Below, piece after piece: positions 9,187 to 19,172 of a stretch of 64,000 nucleotides of DNA. The DNA lies in NCBI RefSeq assembly GCF_001403875.1, contig NZ_LN884298.1:62001-126000 (forward strand), given 5' to 3'. Source of the stretch: Paenibacillus ihumii (GTDB lineage: Bacteria; Bacillota; Bacilli; Paenibacillales; Paenibacillaceae). A program made the position numbers and the translations under genes. The notes beneath the pieces are model-generated. The model ran no database searches and was not told the origin of the DNA. It saw only the letters and a list, made by a program, of their open reading frames with translations. Each line of letters opens with the position of its first letter. Positions within the stretch are counted from its first letter, which is position 1.

Positions 9187-10920
9187 TTATTTTTTCCCTG
9201 GAGCCTCCTCAAGCCGCGGGAAGGTCAAAGACACCACCGTTCCTCCCTGCCCGCCGTCCGCAAGCGCGATGTCGAAACCCTTGCCGAAATACGCCGAAAA
9301 TCTTTCCCTTACGTTCCGTATACCGTAGCCGCCCTTGCGCCGGTTATTCCCCTTGTCATGATTATGAGACAAGCCGATGCCGTCATCCTCGATGATGATG
9401 CGTACGCATTCGCCCTCCTCGGCCACTTGAATAGCGATACTGCCGCTTTGCCTTGAATTGAAACCATGGATGATTGAATTTTCAACAAAGGGCTGAAGCG
9501 TCATCTTCGGAATGTACAGCTTCTGCACCTCCGGGGACGCCTGCACCTCGTACTCGAGCCCGTCCTCCCATCTCAGCTGCTGAATTTCCAAATAACAGCC
9601 CACATGCGTCAGCTCCTCGCCGATCGTAATAAAGCTTTCTCCATGGGACAAGCCGATGCGGAACATGCGGCCCATCAGCTCCAGGATACGGCTCATCTTG
9701 TCCTGGCCTTCCGCGATCGCCATCCAATTGAGCTGATCCAGCGTATTATAGAGGAAATGCGGGTTAATATTGGCCTGCAGCGCTTCAATTTCGGCCTTGC
9801 GCTGCTGCTCGTAGCGCTCGGCAAGCGATAGATAAAGCGCCTCAATCCGTTCATTCAGCCGGCGATAGCCTGCAAACAGAACGCCGAATTCATTCGTGTA
9901 GTCGCTCGTCAGCTCTGGCTGCTCTCCCCCGACGACATAAGTCTTCATCGCCTTCACCAGCTGGGCAATCGGCTTCATGAACTGCCGGCTTAACCAGAGC
10001 GTTAGCAGGAAGGCCAGCACCAAGGCACCGATGCCGATCGAAATGATCGCCCCGGCCAGCTTCACGCTGCCCGCCGTAATCTGCTTCCATGGAGTAATCT
10101 CGACGAGCATCCAGTCAGAATCTGCTACTTTGGAATACACGATCAGATTCTCGACGCCGTGCGGCTGTGTATGCAAGCGAAAGACCCCGGATTCGCCAGT
10201 AAACCGCGGATCGGACTCCAGCAGTCCCGCTTCCTTCATCGGCTTCCCGACACTGAGCAGCTCCCTGCCGTTGCTATCCAATAAGATGCGGTTCGAATCC
10301 TGAGAATATCCCTCAAGCATGCTCCGGATCCAATCAGCCTTCACATGGATGACAAGAATGCCCATAAACCGGGTATTGTAATAAATTTTCCGGGAGAAGC
10401 TCAATACGGACGCCTCTCCTTTAAAAGTTGAAATTTGATGCTCCTCCGACCAGGCGAAGTCGTTCTTCTCCAGAGTCTGATACCAAGCCTGCTTCTCCGC
10501 TTCATCCAATTGATGAAACTGGATATAGCTCTGGTGGTCGCCCCATTGCGGCTGCTCCAGATACAAGTCGATCGCCTGTATTTGCGGAATCGAATAAGTA
10601 AGGTGAGCGAGAGCCTGCTGAATGCCCATCGACCTGCGGTAACGGTCGAACTCATCGTCCTTGCCTGACAGGAACGTAAGCAAATCGCTGTCCCTGGAGG
10701 TGGTCAGTGAGACCTGCTCGATGGATGTAAGCCTGCCCGTAATTTCATTATTCAGCTCCTCCAGCAGCCTTTTCTGGTAATAAGACGTATTCTCGGCCAA
10801 TTCGCGGGAGGAGATTGCATAGCTAATCCACACCGTGCTGGCCAGTACAATGGTGATCAAGCCGGCAAAACAAACGATGAACAGAAGATCGATACGGTAT
10901 TTTTTGAATGGATTGGTCAT
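9187..10920 (-). CDS. YesM-type sensor histidine kinase
   Basis: A 577-residue membrane kinase. Transmembrane helices lie near residues 12-34 and 287-310 and enclose an extracellular Cache-like sensing domain. A HAMP-like segment follows, then the His_kinase (LytS/YesM) motif ANINPHFLYNTLDQLNWM with phospho-acceptor H388. The ATPase domain carries the N box (PFVENSIIHGF) and G boxes (IEDDGIGLS; GGYGIRNVRERF). It is the expected partner of the YesN-type regulator at 5982-7598. The ATG at 10920 is preceded by a purine-rich AAAGGGGACG site. It stands between the permease genes and the binding-protein gene in one operon, separated from the permeases by a hairpin at about 10975-11010. Confidence 0.93.
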   Translation of the reverse strand: MTNPFKKYRIDLLFIVCFAGLITIVLASTVWISYAISSRELAENTSYYQKRLLEELNNEITGRLTSIEQVSLTTSRDSDLLTFLSGKDDEFDRYRRSMGIQQALAHLTYSIPQIQAIDLYLEQPQWGDHQSYIQFHQLDEAEKQAWYQTLEKNDFAWSEEHQISTFKGEASVLSFSRKIYYNTRFMGILVIHVKADWIRSMLEGYSQDSNRILLDSNGRELLSVGKPMKEAGLLESDPRFTGESGVFRLHTQPHGVENLIVYSKVADSDWMLVEITPWKQITAGSVKLAGAIISIGIGALVLAFLLTLWLSRQFMKPIAQLVKAMKTYVVGGEQPELTSDYTNEFGVLFAGYRRLNERIEALYLSLAERYEQQRKAEIEALQANINPHFLYNTLDQLNWMAIAEGQDKMSRILELMGRMFRIGLSHGESFITIGEELTHVGCYLEIQQLRWEDGLEYEVQASPEVQKLYIPKMTLQPFVENSIIHGFNSRQSGSIAIQVAEEGECVRIIIEDDGIGLSHNHDKGNNRRKGGYGIRNVRERFSAYFGKGFDIALADGGQGGTVVSLTFPRLEEAPGKK

Positions 10921-10974
10921 GAGGACGTCCCCTTTTCCCTAAGAGTCCAGAAAAGCAACCGCAATTATAATCAA

Positions 10975-11010
10975 GAAAAACATTGAAGCTGTACAAGCCT
11001 CAATGTTTTC
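10975..11010 (-). terminator. intra-operon hairpin, possible attenuator
   Basis: On the minus strand AAAACATTGAGGC pairs with GCTTCAATGTTTT around a 7-base loop, then TCTTGATT. It lies in the 119-base gap between the second permease and the kinase gene. Partial termination here would make the permeases more abundant than the kinase. Confidence 0.6.
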
Positions 11011-11039
11011 TCATTTTAAACTATTTGGTTACTTGCTGG

Positions 11040-11885
11040 CTAGCCTTTAATTCCCGTAGTGGCTACACCCTCGACAAAATACTTCTGAGCGAAGGTAAAC
11101 AGCAGAGTTGCCGGCAGAATGGATACGAGCGACATCGCCAGCAGTTGTCCCCATTCGGCGCCGCCCTGGGCGTCATTGATCATCCGCAGAGCCAGTCCTA
11201 CTGTGTATTTATCGACAGAGTTAATGTATAGGAGATGTCCGAGGAAATCGTCCCAGTTCCACAGGAAGCAGAAAATGATCACGGTCACGATCGACGGCTT
11301 CATCAAAGGCATGATGATTCTCCAATAAATACCAAACCAGCTGCAGCCGTCGATTTTTGCAGATTCATCCAGCTCCCGCGGAATACCGCGAATGAATTGA
11401 ATGAGCAGGAATACGAAGAAGGTTCCTCCCGCTCCCCCCGCGAGGGCGTGGGGCACGATAAACGGCAAATACGTATTGACCCAGCCGAACTGATGGAACA
11501 TCGCATACTGTGGAATGATGAGCACCTGTCCCGGCAGCATCAGCGTTAGCATGAGCAGGGAGAACCAGAAGCCCCGCAGCGGGAAGTCCAGCCTTGCGAA
11601 ACCGAAGGCAACAAGCGTACTGGAAATCACCGTCACAATGATAACTGCGATAATCAGATAGAAGGTATTCACATAGAAATCGGTAAACGTGAATCCCGGA
11701 ACCGAATGCCAGCCTTTTACATAGTTAGACCACTGGGGCACGGTCGGGAAAAGCGATGGCGAGCTCAGCTCCTGGTTGCTTTTCAAAGAAGCGCCGATCC
11801 ACCAAATGACCGGATAGACCATAATCAAGCTGAATACAATAAGCATCGCATGGCGGATCAAGCTTTTCCATTTTGACTTGGTCAT
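11040..11885 (-). CDS. ABC sugar permease, MalG/YtcP type
   Basis: A 281-residue inner-membrane permease of the carbohydrate uptake (CUT1) class with six predicted helices. The EAA loop that contacts the ATPase is visible as ELDESAKIDGCSWFGIYWRI. Its start codon overlaps the stop of the other permease by four bases (ATGA at 11882-11885), so the two are translationally coupled and should form a heterodimer. No ATP-binding protein gene is in the operon; such systems usually borrow a shared MsmX/UgpC-type ATPase encoded elsewhere. Confidence 0.93.
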   Translation of the reverse strand: MTKSKWKSLIRHAMLIVFSLIMVYPVIWWIGASLKSNQELSSPSLFPTVPQWSNYVKGWHSVPGFTFTDFYVNTFYLIIAVIIVTVISSTLVAFGFARLDFPLRGFWFSLLMLTLMLPGQVLIIPQYAMFHQFGWVNTYLPFIVPHALAGGAGGTFFVFLLIQFIRGIPRELDESAKIDGCSWFGIYWRIIMPLMKPSIVTVIIFCFLWNWDDFLGHLLYINSVDKYTVGLALRMINDAQGGAEWGQLLAMSLVSILPATLLFTFAQKYFVEGVATTGIKG

Positions 11886-12838
11886 CTTCTCTTTTTCCCT
11901 CCTTGGCTCTCGGATTCGTAGAATACCCAGTATTTTGACGTAAGGTTAATGGCGACGGCAGCAGCAACGATCATCAACAGCATAATCCAGGCCAAGGAGG
12001 AGGAATATCCGAGCTGATAACGGCTGAACGCCCGTTCATACAAGTAAAGCGCATACACATAAGTGGAGTTCATCGGCCCTCCGGCGGTGATTACGTAAGC
12101 AGGCGTAAACACCTGGAAGGAGTTGATAACCCCCATAATGAGGTTAAAATACAGCGTTGGCGACAGCATCGGCAGCGTAATTTTGAAAAATTGCCTTACC
12201 TTGCCCGCGCCATCCACAGCCGAAGCCTCGTAAAGATCATTCGGGATCTGCTTCAAGCCGGCGAGGAAAATAACCATCGAGGATCCGAATTGCCAGACGG
12301 ACAATACGATCAGCGACCATAGCGCCGTATCCGGGTTCGTCACCCACCCCGTGCCCGGTATGCCGAAGACGCCGAGGATTTTATTAAAGAAGCCGTCCAC
12401 GCCGAAGATATTTTTCCAGAGCAGGGAAACCGCGATGCTCGCTCCGATGAGGGACGGGAAATAAATAGCCGTCCGGTAAATCGAGATCCCGCGAACCGCC
12501 TTATTCAGCAGCATGGCCACCAGCAGCGCTGCAATGAGCTTGAGCGGCACCGAGGCCAGCACGTAATAGAACGTGATTTTGATCGATTGGACGAATTTCT
12601 CATCCGCTGTGAAAATACGGTTGTAGTTCTCCATGCCGATCCATTCGATCGGCTTCATTAAAGTATAGTTGGTGAAGGAATAATATAAGGACAACAGCAT
12701 CGGGTAGGCCGTTAACGCCAGGAAGCCGATGAGCCACGGGGAAATGAATAAATAACCTGCAATGGGAGAGTCCCAACGCTTGAGAAATGATTTTTTACGC
12801 ACAGGCGTCCCGGTAGCTAAAGGTGTCGTTCGTTCCAT
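11882..12838 (-). CDS. ABC sugar permease, MalF/LplB type
   Basis: A 318-residue CUT1 permease and first gene of the sugar operon. A 25-residue cytoplasmic N-terminus is followed by six hydrophobic segments; the EAA loop reads DLYEASAVDGAGKVRQFFKI. ATG 12838 has an AAAGGAG site nine bases upstream. I see only a poor sigma-A promoter upstream (TATACT without a recognisable -35), which is what one expects if the YesN-type activator is needed. A terminator-like hairpin at 12953-12992 isolates the operon from the repeat region upstream. Confidence 0.92.
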   Translation of the reverse strand: MERTTPLATGTPVRKKSFLKRWDSPIAGYLFISPWLIGFLALTAYPMLLSLYYSFTNYTLMKPIEWIGMENYNRIFTADEKFVQSIKITFYYVLASVPLKLIAALLVAMLLNKAVRGISIYRTAIYFPSLIGASIAVSLLWKNIFGVDGFFNKILGVFGIPGTGWVTNPDTALWSLIVLSVWQFGSSMVIFLAGLKQIPNDLYEASAVDGAGKVRQFFKITLPMLSPTLYFNLIMGVINSFQVFTPAYVITAGGPMNSTYVYALYLYERAFSRYQLGYSSSLAWIMLLMIVAAAVAINLTSKYWVFYESESQGGKKRR

Positions 12839-12952
12839 GTGTTCACTCTCCTTTTCTGTACTTTTAGTATAGATGGAGAGCCCCTGAGAGCTACAGGAGA
12901 CAATTGCTCAAAATCATTCAATATTTTCAGAATATTCGAAATGCAGTGAATT

Positions 12953-12992
12953 AGAAAAACCATCCGGCAATTTGAATTATCTCCGGACGGTT
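12953..12992 (-). terminator. terminator-like hairpin upstream of the sugar operon
   Basis: On the minus strand AACCGTCCGG pairs with CCGGATGGTT (one mismatch) around a 15-base loop and is followed by TTTCT. It lies about 115 bases before the first permease start, so it either ends transcripts from the chemoreceptor side or acts as an attenuator in the operon leader. Confidence 0.6.
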
Positions 12993-13062
12993 CTTTAGAT
13001 AGGGCGAATCTGAATTGTAACAGCTCTAAAATCGGCACATGGGCGGATATACGTTTGATGCC

Positions 13063-13196
13063 CTGTACATTGGGATAGTTCGTACTCTGCACATTAACAC
13101 ATTAGGGCTCCTGTACATTGGGATAGTTCGTACTCTGCACATTAACACATTAGGGCTCCTGTACATTGGGATAGTTCGGACTTCTCACATAAGCAC
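13063..13196. repeat. 48-bp tandem repeat, about 2.8 copies
   Basis: Unit beginning CTGTACATTGGGATAGTTCG starts at 13063, 13111 and 13159. The first two copies are identical, the third diverges after 20 bases. 48 is a multiple of three, so a 76-codon frame stays open through it, but that frame has no ribosome site or recognisable protein. Part of a gene-free stretch 12839-13728. Confidence 0.85.
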
Positions 13197-13544
13197 ATTT
13201 GTAAAATTCACATGGGTTCCGCTGAGAGAGTTGTACACAGAGATCATGCACATAGACAGTTCGCTCTGAGTGCTCTACGCATAGAGAAGTATGCACAGGG
13301 AGCAGGGGCATAATGTGCAATGCCTATTTACGCGCCAGGTCCGGTTTAACTGGATTTTTTGTGACTATTTTAGTTCCATCAGAACAGTGACGCCAAATAG
13401 CTGTAATTCGTGTATCTAAAGCATCGCTTTTTGACCTTCTCCCCCGTATACCTAACTTTAACTACAAGAAATCCAACTAACTGTACATACAGCGGTAGAG
13501 TGAAGATTTTAATTACAACAAATCCAGTTTTTTGCGTATGCCCC

Positions 13545-13735
13545 TGCCAAACCTCACCAACCCCTGCCGTTCCCTGCCATTTCCGCCAATCCCTATCACT
13601 CTACCAATCCCTACCAAACCCTACAAAGCTCCGCCAAACCTCGCTAAGCTCCACCAAACTCCACCAAACTCTACCAAGCTCTGCAAAGTCCTACAATGTC
13701 CTACAATGTCCTGCCAAGCCCAGCCAAATTAAACT
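13545..13735. repeat. degenerate ~11-bp C-rich repeats
   Basis: About seventeen imperfect copies of a 10-11 base word of the type CTACCAAACTC / CTCCGCCAAAC run up to and into the stop codon of the chemoreceptor gene. The strand is strongly asymmetric (almost no G on the plus strand). Upstream at 13340-13530 are looser pieces such as TTTAACTGGATTTTT and AACTACAAGAAATCCAACT. No coding evidence. Confidence 0.75.
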
Positions 13736-15726
13736 TTGAAATGCTCGATCTTGCTCTGCATATCCGCAGCCATACGAGCCAGGCCGTCGGCGGCAGACGA
13801 TATTTCCTCCATGGAGGCCAGTTGTTCCTGCGTCGCAGCCGTAACACTTTGGAAGGAGTCCAGGCTCTGCTGCGAGGTTTGCGAGATATGCTTTACAGAA
13901 TTGGCGATTTCCTCCGCACTCGCCGACATTTGCTGTGTAATCGCAGATACGTCGTGAATTTGCTCCGTAATATGCCGTGTCGAATCCTGGATTTGCTGGA
14001 ATGCATTCTGAGCTTCCGCAGTTACAGTGATCCCCCGCTCCACGTTGGCTGCGACCTCTTCATTCATGACTGCATAGACCTGCTCCGTCAAGCTGGTCAT
14101 TTGCACGATTTCCTCACCGATTTGCTCCGCCGTCATTCTGGACTGCTCGGCCAGCTTCCGCACTTCTCCGGCCACGACGGAGAAGCCTCTTCCTTCCTCG
14201 CCGGCACGCGCCGCTTCAATAGCTGCATTCAACGCCAGCAAATTCGTCTGAACGGCGATATCCGAAATCGCGGTACTCATTCCGGCAATGCGAGCGCTAA
14301 GCTCGTTCATCTTATGCATCAGCTCGGCCGATTGCCCTGTCGACCGGCGGATTTCCTCCATCTGCAGCCCGACTTGGTCTACCTTTTCGCTGCCATAACG
14401 GACATCCTCCACCGTTTTAGAGGATGATTCGACGATAGCCCCCGAAGCTTCGGCGATTTTATAAATGCCCTGGGACATTTCCTCCATCGTCTTGGCGCTT
14501 TCCATCGAGACCTCAGCCTGCTGCTCCGCCCCCTCGGAGGATTCCTGTACCAGATTAACGACATGCTCCACCGTTTTCGCATTCTGTTCCGTACCTGCCG
14601 TCAGTTCTTCACTGGAAGCAGCAAGCTGGCTGGAGACCTCGGAAACGTCTATTACCATCCCGCGGATCGAGGCGACCATCTCAATATAGTTTTCGGCCAA
14701 TTGTCCGACTTCATCTCTTCGTTGAATATGAACCTTCTCATTCAGATAACCTTCTCCTACCCGCTTGGCCGAACGGTTCAGCTGCTCGATCGGACGCGTC
14801 ACACTGCGAATGATCAGGAATAGCACGATTCCGGAGACAATAAGAGCCACGCCAAGCACAATAAGGGACGTCCAAAAGATAGGGGCGGTTGCTTTATCGA
14901 ATTCATTCATTTGAAGCACTCCGACAACCTTTAGTCCCGTAAGCTTATTGGTTACAACATAGCCCCGTTGAGGATATCCGGTCAGCTCATTCTCAAAGTC
15001 GATAAAGCCCGACTCCATTGCCAGAATTTGCGGAATATATTCCCCCTCAGCTTTTTCCCCGGCCTCATAATCCGGATGATAAGTATAATTGCCGCTGCGA
15101 TCCAGCAGGAAGACGAACCCTTCACTGCCGATCTCAACATGTTCAGTGAACTCATTGATTACTGCCATATTATAAGATACCGTTATAGCTCCTTGACCAT
15201 CCGAAAGAGCCCGGCTGATGAACAAATTATGATTTCCCGAGGTCGCTGATTTGAAGGGATCAATAATAACTGTATTCGTCGGGTCCGCAAGCGCGGCTAT
15301 ATACCAGTCCCGGACGGTCGGATCATATTCATGCGGCCCTGGATCAGGTGCCTTCATAAAGGCTTTGTTATTGTTTCCAACAGTAAGCAGTTCAAGCTCA
15401 GGATGCTTCTCCATGAACAGCTCCATCAAAGCCTGCACCTCAGGAGATTTGGCGTCAATTTGCTGTGAATTGATCTGCATAGCCAGCTGCTCTATATTCC
15501 GGACCTGCGCGCCTATAGCCAAATCAAGAGATTCATTCATCAGCTCGACGCTGGTTTTGGCAGAATTCTCAATCTTCGATACCAGTTCATGCCTCGCGCT
15601 CGTTATACCAGAAAACACGATGACTAGATTGGGTACGACCAACATGATAGTAAACACCAGCAATAACCGATTACGAAGTGACCTAAACTCGAGCATTTGG
15701 CGCAAGCCCGACCATACTTTTCCCAT
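13729..15726 (-). CDS. methyl-accepting chemotaxis protein, Cache type
   Basis: A 665-residue chemoreceptor. Transmembrane helix 1 spans residues 19-41 and helix 2 about 283-306; between them is an extracellular double-Cache domain that contains [12 protein letters not shown] (134-145), part of the motif found in amino-acid-sensing Cache domains. The Asp expected further downstream may be Asn186, so ligand type is uncertain. A HAMP domain (about 304-357) leads into a long coiled-coil with the signalling tip [20 protein letters not shown] and [20 protein letters not shown]. It would pass ligand signals to CheA/CheW and flagellar motors, consistent with the flagellar genes in this window. Monocistronic; no sigma-D promoter I trust is visible upstream. 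Confidence 0.93.
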   Translation of the reverse strand: MGKVWSGLRQMLEFRSLRNRLLLVFTIMLVVPNLVIVFSGITSARHELVSKIENSAKTSVELMNESLDLAIGAQVRNIEQLAMQINSQQIDAKSPEVQALMELFMEKHPELELLTVGNNNKAFMKAPDPGPHEYDPTVRDWYIAALADPTNTVIIDPFKSATSGNHNLFISRALSDGQGAITVSYNMAVINEFTEHVEIGSEGFVFLLDRSGNYTYHPDYEAGEKAEGEYIPQILAMESGFIDFENELTGYPQRGYVVTNKLTGLKVVGVLQMNEFDKATAPIFWTSLIVLGVALIVSGIVLFLIIRSVTRPIEQLNRSAKRVGEGYLNEKVHIQRRDEVGQLAENYIEMVASIRGMVIDVSEVSSQLAASSEELTAGTEQNAKTVEHVVNLVQESSEGAEQQAEVSMESAKTMEEMSQGIYKIAEASGAIVESSSKTVEDVRYGSEKVDQVGLQMEEIRRSTGQSAELMHKMNELSARIAGMSTAISDIAVQTNLLALNAAIEAARAGEEGRGFSVVAGEVRKLAEQSRMTAEQIGEEIVQMTSLTEQVYAVMNEEVAANVERGITVTAEAQNAFQQIQDSTRHITEQIHDVSAITQQMSASAEEIANSVKHISQTSQQSLDSFQSVTAATQEQLASMEEISSAADGLARMAADMQSKIEHFKV

Positions 15727-15761
15727 TTTCTTCTCTCCCCCAAGATCTTGTGTATGTACTG

Positions 15762-15986
15762 CTAAGCTGTTGTGAATTCAACGGTTGTCGTTTTTCTGCC
15801 TAAGCCATCCAGCTCACCCGCCTTAATACGACTTGTAATCGTCCCCCTTAAAACATTTAATTCTCTGATGCTGCGGCATTGTTTTATTCCCATCCAAATT
15901 TTTTCTGTCTTAAGCATTGGTTGGACGCAGGCTTTCTCGTCTCCAACTAGATCGAAACAACTAGGATTTTTGCAAAATTTTATTAG
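15762..15986 (-). CDS. possible small protein or gene remnant upstream of the chemoreceptor
   Basis: A frame of 74 codons is open on the minus strand and reads like real protein. It begins [17 protein letters not shown] and ends [20 protein letters not shown], a segment reminiscent of a small helix-turn-helix. The only ATG is at 15917 (51 residues) and has no ribosome-binding site; the codons upstream of it lack a standard start. It may be a decayed gene or a leader peptide region of the chemoreceptor message. I do not recognise a family. The rest of the 15727-16292 gap is very AT-rich and contains the arginine operon terminator. Confidence 0.3.
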   Translation of the reverse strand, partial: LIKFCKNPSCFDLVGDEKACVQPMLKTEKIWMGIKQCRSIRELNVLRGTITSRIKAGELDGLGRKTTTVEFTTA

Positions 15987-16227
15987 TCAATGACTCTATA
16001 TATTTATTTTCGACAAAAAAACGATAATTTTTTTATACCTTTTATGAAAATATTCAGAAAAGAAAATATATTTGCCGTATTTTCATTTATTTTTCTTCAA
16101 AAACTCAGGAAAATCCCATGAACTATTGAAGGCGAAAAAAATACAGATCATCTTTTCCGCAGCAGGGTAGGGAAGGTTTGATAGCATAAAACTTAGAGGG
16201 ATTTCTACTCTGCTTGATGGGCAAGTG

Positions 16228-16268
16228 AAAAGAGCAGGCCTTGTCCCGTGGACAAAGCCTGCTCTTAG
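16228..16268 (-). terminator. terminator of the arginine operon
   Basis: On the minus strand AAGAGCAGGCTTTGTCC pairs with GGACAAGGCCTGCTCTT (one wobble) around a 3-base loop and runs into TTTTCA. It lies 25 bases after the argH stop. Confidence 0.9.
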
Positions 16269-16292
16269 ATCTGATCTTACAAAGCATATTTT

Positions 16293-17717
16293 TTATTTGC
16301 TTTTATTCAAAAATTCCTGAACCCATTGTCCGGTAGCCTGCAATTTCTCTTCGGCCCGGCCGATTGCCGCCTTCACTTGGCTGGTCGCTGTACCGCCATA
16401 GACGTTGCGGGCGTTCACGACCGTTTCCGGCTGCAGCACCTCGTAGATGCTCTCATCGAACAGCGGAGAGAACTGCTTGAATTCCTCCAGGGAGAGATCC
16501 AGCAAGTATTTATTGTGCTGGATACAGTACAGCACCGTCTTGCCGATGACTTCATGCGCCTGACGGAACGGCAAGCCCTTGTTCGCCAGGAAGTCAGCGA
16601 TATCGGTCGCGTTGGAGAAATCCTTGTTCGCAGCCTCGCGCATCTGCTCCTTATTCACCTTCATCGTAGCAATCATCGGGGCAAACAATTGCAGCGCCCC
16701 CTGCAGCGTGGCCACCGTATCGAACATGCCTTCCTTATCCTCCTGCATGTCCTTATTGTAAGCCAGCGGCAGGGATTTCAGGACGGTCAGCAGGCCCATC
16801 AAATTGCCGTAGACGCGGCCGGTCTTGCCGCGGACAAGCTCGGGCACGTCCGGATTCTTCTTCTGCGGCATAATGCTGCTGCCTGTACAGAAGGCATCGT
16901 CCAGCTCGACAAAGCGGAATTCGGTGCTGCTCCACATGACCAGCTCCTCGCTCAAACGGGACAGGTGCATCATCAGGATCGAGGCATCTGCCAGGAACTC
17001 AAGGATAAAATCACGGTCGCTGACCGCATCCAGACTGTTCTCGTAAACGCCGCCGAAGTTCAGCTGCTCAGCCACGAAATGGCGATCGATCGGAAAGGTC
17101 GTTCCGGCCAAGGCTCCCGCGCCGAGCGGCAGGACGTTAATCCGCTTGTAGCTGTCCTGCAGACGCTCGATATCGCGCTGGAACATCGAGACGTAAGCGA
17201 GCAGATGGTGAGCGAACAGAATCGGCTGAGCCCGCTGTAAATGGGTATAGCCTGGAACGATCGTATCCAGATTGGCCTTCGCTTGCCCGATCAGGGCCTC
17301 CTGCAGGTCGTGCAGCAATCCTACGAACTCGACGACCCGCTTGCGCAAATACAGGTGCATATCCGTCGCCACCTGATCGTTGCGGCTGCGGCCCGTATGC
17401 AGCTTGCCGCCGACCGGTCCGATTTCCTCGATCAGGTTCTTCTCGATGTTCATGTGAATATCCTCGTCCGCGACGGAATATTCCAGCTCACCGTTGCGGA
17501 TTTTTTCAAGTACGGCTTGCAATCCTTCCTTAATCCTTGCCGCATCCTCCTCAGGAACGATCCCGCACTTGGCCAGCATCGTCACATGCGCCAGGCTTCC
17601 CTGCACATCCTCCTCGGCCAGCGCCTTGTCGAATCCGATAGATGCGGTATATTCTTCAACTAATTTGTTGGTCTGCTTCGTAAAGCGGCCTCCCCACAGC
17701 TTGCTCACCTGTTTCAC
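16293..17717 (-). CDS. argH: argininosuccinate lyase
   Basis: A 474-residue cytoplasmic enzyme that splits argininosuccinate into arginine and fumarate, the last step of arginine synthesis. The fumarase/aspartase superfamily signature [12 protein letters not shown] with the catalytic Ser is present near residue 280, along with [13 protein letters not shown] near residue 105 and the TxLxxAQP-like [10 protein letters not shown] segment. Length is normal. It is the last gene of the arg operon, 144 bases after argG; the gap contains an internal hairpin (GGCCGTTTT / AAAACGGCC) without a U tract, probably a processing or stabilising element. A strong terminator follows. Confidence 0.97.
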   Translation of the reverse strand: MKQVSKLWGGRFTKQTNKLVEEYTASIGFDKALAEEDVQGSLAHVTMLAKCGIVPEEDAARIKEGLQAVLEKIRNGELEYSVADEDIHMNIEKNLIEEIGPVGGKLHTGRSRNDQVATDMHLYLRKRVVEFVGLLHDLQEALIGQAKANLDTIVPGYTHLQRAQPILFAHHLLAYVSMFQRDIERLQDSYKRINVLPLGAGALAGTTFPIDRHFVAEQLNFGGVYENSLDAVSDRDFILEFLADASILMMHLSRLSEELVMWSSTEFRFVELDDAFCTGSSIMPQKKNPDVPELVRGKTGRVYGNLMGLLTVLKSLPLAYNKDMQEDKEGMFDTVATLQGALQLFAPMIATMKVNKEQMREAANKDFSNATDIADFLANKGLPFRQAHEVIGKTVLYCIQHNKYLLDLSLEEFKQFSPLFDESIYEVLQPETVVNARNVYGGTATSQVKAAIGRAEEKLQATGQWVQEFLNKSK

Positions 17718-17861
17718 TCCTTATCTATTTCAATGCTCTTACGGGCAATCCCTAATCATATTCAAAGACGCAGGCCGTTTTCCATATTGATGTTCAACAT
17801 GTGAAAAACGGCCGCAGACAGAATTCAATTAGAGCCCATTGTAAGTCCGGGATAAATCTTT

Positions 17862-19097
17862 TTACTTGCCGCTTTGCTCAACACCAGAGCTCACTTTGAG
17901 GCGCAGTGCGTTCAAGCGGATAAAACCGGTCGCATCCCCTTGATCATAAGCCTCGGTCGGATCGGCCTCCATGGTGGCGATGTCCGGATTGTAGAGACTG
18001 ACCGGGCTTTTGACGCCGGCTGCGATTACGTTGCCTTTGTACAGCTTCACGCGTACCGTTCCGGTAACGTTCTTCTGGCTCTCTGTTACGAGCGCTTGAA
18101 GGGCAAGACGCTCCGGCGCGAACCAGAAGCCGTTGTACACAAGCGTGCTGTAACGGGTAATCAGACTGTCGCGGAGATTCATCACTTCACGATCCATGGT
18201 GAGGGATTCCATTTTGCGGTGGGCCGCGAAGAGGATCGTGCCTCCCGGCGTCTCATACACGCCGCGGCTCTTCATGCCGACGAAGCGGTTCTCGACCATG
18301 TCCACCCGGCCGATGCCATGCTTGCCGCCAAGCTCATTCAGCTTCTCCATGACGCCTAACGGGTCAAGGCGCTGTCCATTCAGCCCGACGCAATTGCCCT
18401 GCTCGAACTCCAGCTCCAAATATTCCGGCTGATCCGGCGCATCCTCAGGAGATACGCTGAGCAGGTACATGTCCTTGCTCGCCTCAGCGCTGGCATCGTA
18501 CCAAGGATCCTCCAGCACACCGCTCTCATAGCTGATATGCAGCAGGTTGCGGTCCATCGAATAGGATTTCTCGGCGGACGCAGTGACCGGAATTCCGTTC
18601 TCCTCGGCGTATGCGATCATTTCGGCGCGGCCCGGGAAGCGGTCGCGGAACTCGTTCAGGCGCCATGGGGCGATCACCTGGATTTCCGGAGCGAGACCCG
18701 CTGCAGCCAGCTCGAATCTTACCTGGTCATTCCCTTTGCCCGTAGCGCCGTGTGCGATAGCCATAGCGCCTTCCGCCCGGGCGATTTCAACCATGCGCTT
18801 GGCAATCAGCGGGCGGGCGATGCTCGTACCGAGCAGATACTGCCCTTCGTACATAGCCCCGGCCTGGAACATCGGGTAAATGAAATCTTTGGCGAATTCC
18901 TCGCGAAGATCGTCGATATACACTTTGGAAGCTCCGGTAGCCAGCGCTTTGGCTTCCAGTCCGTCCAGCTCCTCCTTCTGGCCGATGTCCGCCGTGAAGG
19001 CGATGATTTCGGCATCGTATGTTTCCTTAAGCCATTTTAGAATGATTGATGTATCCAAGCCGCCTGAGTAGGCGAGCACAATTTTATTCTTTGCCAT
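17862..19097 (-). CDS. argG: argininosuccinate synthase
   Basis: A 411-residue enzyme that joins citrulline and aspartate using ATP. The N-terminal PP-loop [16 protein letters not shown] (residues 8-23) binds ATP, and the [15 protein letters not shown] segment near residue 115 is the second family signature. Length matches the family. ATG 19097 is preceded by AGGAGGATC. It sits between argF (gap of 75 bases) and argH, in pathway order. Confidence 0.97.
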   Translation of the reverse strand: MAKNKIVLAYSGGLDTSIILKWLKETYDAEIIAFTADIGQKEELDGLEAKALATGASKVYIDDLREEFAKDFIYPMFQAGAMYEGQYLLGTSIARPLIAKRMVEIARAEGAMAIAHGATGKGNDQVRFELAAAGLAPEIQVIAPWRLNEFRDRFPGRAEMIAYAEENGIPVTASAEKSYSMDRNLLHISYESGVLEDPWYDASAEASKDMYLLSVSPEDAPDQPEYLELEFEQGNCVGLNGQRLDPLGVMEKLNELGGKHGIGRVDMVENRFVGMKSRGVYETPGGTILFAAHRKMESLTMDREVMNLRDSLITRYSTLVYNGFWFAPERLALQALVTESQKNVTGTVRVKLYKGNVIAAGVKSPVSLYNPDIATMEADPTEAYDQGDATGFIRLNALRLKVSSGVEQSGK

Positions 19098-19172
19098 AAT
19101 TGATTGATCCTCCTGTTTCTTTGGTAACCCTGACGAGGTACTGTAATACGGTGTAAAATGCCCGATCTATAA

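Noticed and set aside
13039..13269. 76-codon frame through the 48-base repeats
   Set aside because: Open only because the repeat unit is a multiple of three; no ribosome site or protein similarity.
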